Assembly (NCBI GenBank): GCA_026874595.1
Contig: CM049317.1
Location: 21,584,882-21,648,881, forward strand
Source: Sipunculus nudus
Taxonomy: Eukaryota > Annelida > Sipuncula > Golfingiida > Sipunculidae
Reading direction: 5' to 3'
Length of the DNA stretch: 64,000 nt
A model generated the notes under the pieces. The model was not told the origin of the DNA. It searched no databases and saw only the letters and a program-made list of their open reading frames with translations. Positions 57,644-64,000 of this stretch are shown here, one piece after another; the stretch's first letter is position 1, and each line of letters opens with the position of its first letter. Position numbers and translations under genes: made by a program.

Positions 57644-59142
57644 GGGAGGGGCTGACCTCCAGGGTAATGTTCTTAACCTGCATGATGTATATCAACAACA
57701 AACATTGAGGTGGACATAGTGAGAATCTTGAAGATAACCATGACAATGGTAGCATATGTTTTTTTTAGTAACTTTACATGTTAAATGCACATTTTACAAA
57801 CCTAAGACCATTGCTTAGCAACTATATTCACAAACTTTCACTAAGTTCGCTATACAAGAATAAGTGTTACACAAAAATCATCTGCTTGCTCCTAATCCCT
57901 ATGATCAATGTATAGTGATTAGTGTCAATGAACTATGATCCTAAACCCTGTCATGTAATCAATTACTTTATGATTACTTCCAAAATTAATGATGATTACA
58001 ATTTGAACCATGATTACAAACCTTAGTATTCTCAAAAGGCAACACATGAACTGCACACTCTAACCTTTATTCAAATGCCTCAAAGAAAAATAAACTTGTG
58101 CAAAACATTGACAGAGGAGTTAGTCTCATCAAGATATGAAAACAAGGAATGATTTACATCACTTCAAATGCTTGTTGCACTTAACTGATTTGCTCATATC
58201 AGGCTTTGGTCAAGTACATGTACTTGTTACTTGTACTCAAATACAAAATTTTCAGTACTTGGCCTGTACTTGTACTTGGTACTTTTTACCAAGTACAGTA
58301 CTTGTACTTGCTAAAAATGTATTTGAAAAATCCAGAAAATTTTAAGTACTAGTCAAGTACATGTATTTTTTTAAATTATATTGAATACAGACCAACTTAC
58401 CTACTTACCATAAACACAGCATTAGGAGACCTCAGGTCAGACAGAAATCTTAGCACTATGTATGACTGATAGACTCAGACAGAACTGACACTAGGCTGAA
58501 TAATTCAACCTGTTTTGTGAGTTGTTCTGATGAACCAAAACTATACCTCAGTCCTAAACTGCTCAGATCCTCAGACCTGATTATATGAATGGCTTGTGGA
58601 AACACTACCCACTGAGTATCATGTTCATCAAGTGCAATGACAGCTTGTGTATGCATAACTACATGAAATGTAGATGAAAATGACAACTAAATATTAATTT
58701 CATCAACTATTCCCAGTTGCTGTGAAAGACTGAAAGTCCATCAAGACATCTCTGTGGATTACCTAGAATAAAAAAAAAATTCAGCAATTGTAGCATCAAC
58801 TGCACCTTTTTTTGTGTTCTGAAATATGACTGTGTAAAAGTGTATATAATAATAAATATTTCTTATAGTATAAGTATTATTTTCATAAACTATAACCAAC
58901 TGCTGTGAAAGGCCATAAAAACTATCACCATGGATTACCTAGAATAAGACAAGGCCTACAGGCCTAATGCGAACCTGTGCAATGAGATTACACCAGGTAT
59001 AATGCTTCAGTGCTGGACCATTACTTTTCAAGAACATGTGTAACATGTATATGAACATTGCAAGTACTAAACACTTAGAACAAGAAACAATTAAACAAAC
59101 ATCACTGCTGCAATTCTGGCAAAGGTGCACACAACACAAAAA
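57644..59142. other. Intronic or upstream AT-rich DNA
   Basis: Apart from the palindrome array at 58205-58368 it shows only short repeats. One pair is 'tgctgtgaaaggccataaaaactatcaccatggattacctagaata' near 58900 and 'gctgtgaaagactgaaagtccatcaagacatctctgtggattacctagaata' near 58720, with a third echo near 62360. No gene is seen. Confidence 0.45.
58205..58368. repeat. CAAGTAC/GTACTTG palindrome array
   Basis: Dense copies of acttgtacttg and its complement, including the perfect 16-bp palindrome CAAGTACATGTACTTG at 58211-58226 and a partial one near 58360. It resembles the ends or cores of some hAT-like non-autonomous elements, but no target duplication was identified. Confidence 0.5.
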
Positions 59143-60360
59143 CTAGAATATGGGTAGTCAACAAGCGACTACGTGTATCATCCAAAATCAGAGTGGGATA
59201 GGTGAAGTGAGGCATGGATTGAGTGGCAAGGGGAAATAGAGTGAGGTGTGTTGCATAATAGCCTGGATGTCTGCAGCCGAAATGTGTATGTAGGTTGCGC
59301 CACCTACCACAAAATCCAGAACGCTGTCCAAGATGTATAAACATGCAAAATTTTAGGCAGATAAGTCAAAACACTACTGAGATATGAGTGATTTTAGCCC
59401 ACGGCAGACAAACAGATGGACACTGTGCAAAAATGGTGGCAGGTGGCACCACCAATTTTGTGTATGATTAAGACATGTGAGATCTATACACATGCAAAAT
59501 TTCAGGGGGATATGTCAAACCAGTCCTGATATATAAGCCTGAATGTGTGCAGCATATACATAAATATAGGTGGCGCCACGTGCCACAAAATCAAGAAAGC
59601 TATCCAAGATGTACAAACCTGCAAAATTTTAGGCAGATATGTGATACCACTGGCGAGATATGAGTGATTTATCCCACGGAAAACAAACAGACGGATGCTG
59701 TGCAAAAATGATTGCAGGTGGCGCCACCAGTTTTGTGTATGATAAAGAGCTATGTGAGATCTATAAACATGCAAAATTTTGGCCCAACTTGTCAAACGGT
59801 TCCAAAGATATGAGCTTGGATGTCTGCAGCTTAGACGTGAATATAGATGACGCCACCTGTCATAATATCAATAAAGCTGTCTAGGATGTATACACATGCA
59901 AAATTTCTGGTTGATAAGTCCAACAAATGCAGAGATATGAGTGTTTTTATCCCACTGCAAACAAACAGACGGACACTGTGCAAAAATGATTGCAGGTGGT
60001 GCCACCACTTTTGCGCATGATAAAGAGCTATGTGAGATCTATAAACATGCAAAATTTTTGCCTAATCGGTCAAATAGATATGAGCTTGGATGTCTGCAGC
60101 GTAAATTTGAATGTAGGTGGCGCCACCTGTCATAAAATCAAGAAAGCTGTCCAGGATGTATAAATCTGCAAAATATCAGGTGGATAAGTCAAACCACTGC
60201 CGAGATATGAGTGCCCTACCAGTCTTAGACACTGTAAAGCTACCCGTTATGTATAAACATGCCCAATTTGTAAATGAGAATATCATCAAAGATGCATAGA
60301 CAGGTCAAAATATCAGTCCCATACATCAAACTTCCCCAGAGTTTGATGCACTGGGCTGAC
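59143..60360 (+). mobile_element. Family Y element 4
   Basis: Begins CTAGAATATGGGTAGTCAAC. It has at least five forward modules with ggtggcgccac at about 59570, 59716 and 60117, alternating with 'gtgtatgataaagagctatgtgagatctataaacatgc'. It fades out around 60360. Confidence 0.75.
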
Positions 60361-61224
60361 AAGGCTTAGGTGGGTAAGGCAGTTGCCCCCGAGTGACCTG
60401 TGACAAATTGCTGCCTCAAGCTACTGCACTGAGTGAACTCTTGACCTGCACCTGGCTAGACTGAGTAAACTTTTGACCTGTACCTGGCTGCACTGAGTGA
60501 ACTATTGACCTGTTGCATAATCTGACACAGTTGGCAGTCTGCCAAAGCTATAAATAGATTCAGGCTGAACTTTGGTGCAAAATATGATGCAGTGAGCAGT
60601 CTGTCAAAGCTATAAATAGAATGCAGCTACTGCACTGAGTGAACTCTCGACCTATACCTGGCTGCACTTCTTCCAATCCTGGCACTGTGCCAAAACTATT
60701 TATAGAGCTGACATCATCTTGGCTAATGGCCAACATCAAGGCACTGGCAATCTGCCAATGGTAAACCAAGTGCTGCCATGTGTACACAAAAGTGGTCCCT
60801 ACTTGAAATAACTTTGAAATTTATTTTCCCAATACAAAATGCTTTTAAGCTGACTTTTTACATAAAAGAAATCAGGAATATATGTAAAATTATTACGGAT
60901 GCATATTGAATGCAAAATTGAAATACAGATCTATCTCATTGATGGTAAATTCTAGAATTTAGTTGAGTAGGGATACCAATAATTTATAATCCACGTACAG
61001 TTGTCTTTATATAGCCACAGAGAGCTGAATATCCATGATTGTAACATTGCCTGATATGATGAATAACTTAAATCATGAATCTAAATTTCTTAAAAGCTTT
61101 TAAAAAAACTTTCTTGTCAATATTAACCAAAGATAACCTGAAATCTAAATGTCTAGTGGCATGATGTAATAGATGATAATAAACTGGTGCCAGGCTAGAT
61201 GTAACTGCATAACGCAGGTGACAT
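60360..61224. repeat. Short tandem block plus AT-rich DNA
   Basis: At 60410-60680 the phrase 'ctgcactgagtgaactcttgacctgtacctggctgcactgagtgaac' recurs four to five times with 'cagtctgccaaagctataaatagatt' interspersed, a decayed minisatellite. The rest is AT-rich. Confidence 0.65.
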
Positions 61225-62273
61225 ATATGGTAAAATGACTCAATTCAATCTCCATAATTCAGCCAAAAATCATTCATGTGGAACCATTAATGACAATTAT
61301 TATAAGATTTATTGTAGGGATTATTCTTGTAAAATATTTAACAAACTGGCTTCAGTGGCATCAGTCGAAAAAACGTTTCGCAGGTTTATAACTCATATAG
61401 GAAGATGCAGCAAACTGGCTAAGTTCAGCTTCCTGTAACTCAGCCAAAAAGCACTGAACCAAAACCATTTGAACACACTTGAATTATCAACATCTGAGGA
61501 TAATAAATGTGTGAGATTTAAGAATTTGGCCCAGTGGTTTTTGAGAAGAAGATCTTTGTAGCCACTGAGCTAAAAGGGGCTGTTATGGCATATGACTAAA
61601 TTCAGCTTCCCATAACTTAGCCAAAAGTCACTGAAAAGAGACCATTTGAACAAACTTCAGAAAGCACTACCCTAGGATCATTTCTGTGCGATATCAAACA
61701 TTTTGGCCATATGGTTTCAGAGAAGAAGTTTTTTGTAGCCCTCAGTGTGATACAAGCACTGATGACCCCGTACAAAAAAGGCTGATGCAGGTGGCGCCAC
61801 CAAAACCTTAATTTCAGATATGACCCATGTGACCAATATTGGCATAAAATTTGATGATGATAGCTCCAGCCGTTTCTAAGACTGTAACTTTAGTATGCTT
61901 TTTCTGGACAGATGACTAAGTTCAACTATCTGTAACTCGGCCAAAAATCACCTAACTTAAACCATTCGAACAAACTTGAGAGAGATTGTTCTAGGGATCA
62001 TTTCTATGAAATATTGGACAATTTGGCTGAACATTTTTGGAGAAGAAGATTTTTAAAACTTTTTTAGCTTTTTCCCTATAAAATCTAAGAAAATGCAGTG
62101 TGGAAAAAAATAAACAAAATTCGATATAGTTTTTTGGATGACTGATTTTTGCAAAAAATTTGGTGACGCTAGCTCCTGCCGTTTTTGAGATAGCTATGGT
62201 TAACGTACAGACAATGCATGACGGACAACGCTGCACCATCGCATAAGCTCACAGGTTGGCTAAAAAAACATTC
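61225..62273 (+). mobile_element. Family Z tandem element
   Basis: Four units marked by 'ttccTGTAACTCaGCCAAAA' at about 61250, 61430, 61600 and 61930, each followed by 'accatttgaacaaacttgag'. A GCAGGTGGCGCCACC is at 61788. The right end is cgcataagctcacaggttgg then CTAAAAAAA. Confidence 0.7.
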
Positions 62274-63281
62274 AGCAAAGTCAAGCAGCAATTCAGGCAT
62301 CAAAGCATTTCTTGTGTACTGATATATGACTGTGTAATAGTGTATATAAACACTGAACTGCCATCAAGACTGTCACCCTTGATTACCTAGAATATCCAAA
62401 AAAAAAAAAAAATCCTTTCAGCAACTGGAGCATCAACCTACCTTTTGTGTGTACCACTACTGATATCTGACTATGAACAGTGTGTATAATATAGGTAATT
62501 GTTTTATCAATAAATATTCAGAAAAATGGCTTTTTTCCTTTTTTTTTTGCTTTTTTCCCTGTAACCTCCCCCAGGTCGAAGGAAAGACAGCCTTAGATAA
62601 AATATAGGCTATTGCTCTAGGTCAGACCCAGATGTTCTGGCCCTTCCTATGAGCATGCCATAGGAGCTATTTCTGTGGCACCAACTGACAGACCTACCAG
62701 AACGGTTGCTTTTGTTCCGGCATTTAGTAATAAATATAAATTTTATTTTAATTGTAGCATTTTATGTAAGACTGGTGGGAGAATACGCACAGACCCAAAA
62801 ATGTGCAAAATTACCAAAGAATTTTCATAAAATGTGACAAAAGTGACCTGCTTGATTTTAAATTGATTATATGACCAAATTAAAGCATGTGTAAACTATA
62901 TGTACCCAAAAATTATTGTTTAAACAAAAGAACTATATAAATATATGTTCATTGTTAAAAGGTTTGAGATGAGGTCCACATTTGATTTTTTAATAAAAAT
63001 ATAATTAGGCCTTCACTAATGAGTACACATGTTAAGAAACTATTGAAAATTGATTAAACCATGTGCTCTGTTAATAAAATTCTTTTTGTATGTAGGCCAT
63101 TAACTTTAAAGTTTTTCCATTTTCCCATCATTTGCAGAATATTACTTATGATCCCCAATTGCCAATATATAAACGTATTTACAGCATAGGTGTGAACCGG
63201 AAATGATCCAAACCTTTAGCTCTGGGCCAATGTGTCCTGGTCCGGAGCTCAAGACACTGTAAAATATACTTTTGCCTTTTT
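62274..63281. other. AT-rich stretch, nothing recognised
   Basis: No gene, hairpin-ended element or tandem array was seen, apart from poly-A/T runs at 62398-62411 and 62530-62560. Confidence 0.5.
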
Positions 63282-63455
63282 AAACAAGTGACCCATGGGT
63301 CATGACGCTCAGCTGACTGGGAAGAGATTCACAAAAGGAAATTTTATCATCAGAATGGTAGATACCCATTCAACTGAAGCATCAAACAGATTAACCAACA
63401 GGCCAAGATTTAGTCTGTATTTATATATCTGAAAAATAGAGAAAAAATGTGTAAA
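63282..63455 (+). mobile_element. Family X left-end fragment
   Basis: TAAACAAGTGACCCATGGGT then CATGACGCTCAGCTGACT. It contains the perfect 14-bp palindrome TGACCCATGGGTCA. No right end is seen before a family Y element starts at 63465. Confidence 0.65.
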
Positions 63456-63464
63456 CTTTAAAAA

Positions 63465-64000
63465 CTAGAATATGGGTAGCCGACAAGTGACTACGTGTAT
63501 CTGCCAAAATCAGAGTGAAGTGAGGCATGGATTGAGTGGCAAGGGGAAACAGAGTGAGGTATGTTGCATATTAGCATGGATGTCTGCAGCCTAAATGTGT
63601 ATGTAGGTTGTGCAACCTACCACAAATCCAGAAAGCTGTCCAAGTTGTATACATATGCAAAATTTTAGGCAGAAAAGTCAAACCACTACATGGATATGAG
63701 TGATTTTAGCCCACGGCAGACAAACAGACAGACGCTGTGCAAAAATGGTTGCAGTTTTGTGTATGTTAAAGACCTATGTGAGATCTAAACACAAGCACAA
63801 TTTTGGCCCAATCGGTCAAATGGTTCCTGAGATATTAGCTTGGATGTGTGCAGCGTTAACTAGAATGTAGGTGGCGCCACCTGTCATAAAATCAAGAAAG
63901 CTATCCAGGATGTATAAACCTGCAAAATTTTAGGCAGTTATGTCAAACCACTACAGAGAAATGAGTGATTTTAGGCCACGGCAGACTAACAGACAGACGC
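63465..64000 (+). mobile_element. Family Y element 5, runs off the window
   Basis: Begins CTAGAATATGGGTAGCCGAC and shows the module order of element 4, including GGTGGCGCCACC at about 63871. It is cut by the end of the window. Confidence 0.75.

Overview
The window is nuclear DNA from an animal, most likely a bivalve mollusc. This is inferred from one intron-rich, AT-rich gene and from many non-autonomous repeats with internal tandem units and (ACGG)n microsatellites, the architecture described for bivalve 'pearl' elements. The species cannot be named from the sequence.

There is one supported host gene. It is on the minus strand and encodes translation initiation factor eIF4B. I rebuilt 15 coding exons from 53945 down to 11046, and every splice phase is compatible. 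They give 728 visible residues: a basic N-terminus, one RRM, a long Arg/Asp/Gly/Tyr-rich 'DRYG' region, the conserved SIFGGAKP segment, two successive PPKENxW exons, an RGG-like exon and a short acidic C-terminus. The start-codon exon was not found and should lie beyond 53945, possibly outside the window. The last two coding exons sit in a 4.7-kb segment that is tandemly duplicated (3799-8535 and 8536-13264), so a second, nearly identical copy of the gene's 3' end lies downstream of the stop.

The introns are full of mobile elements. The most informative is nested. A degenerate APE-type non-LTR retrotransposon (27193 to about 38505, minus strand) lies in the 12.9-kb intron between exons 9 and 10. 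It carries a 2A-like GDIETNPGP motif near the start of ORF2. A 6.4-kb DNA transposon (28854-35272) split its reverse-transcriptase reading frame. That transposon has an 11-bp terminal inverted repeat, an ATAA target duplication, a dead gene for a DDE/D-like transposase, and clusters of a 16-17-bp motif at both ends.

A second, non-coding element (55581-57639) has the same organisation: 12-bp inverted repeats, an ATAA duplication and ten copies of a related but different 16-mer. The two elements appear to belong to one DNA-transposon group whose members carry family-specific subterminal motif arrays. This is the strongest candidate for something undescribed.

Other repeats include several pearl/Helitron-like families whose 3' ends share a stem-loop followed by CTAAAA, two MITE-like families, minisatellites, palindrome arrays and more than ten homopolymeric G/C tracts of 13-22 bases. 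No tRNA, rRNA, CRISPR or bacterial feature was seen.
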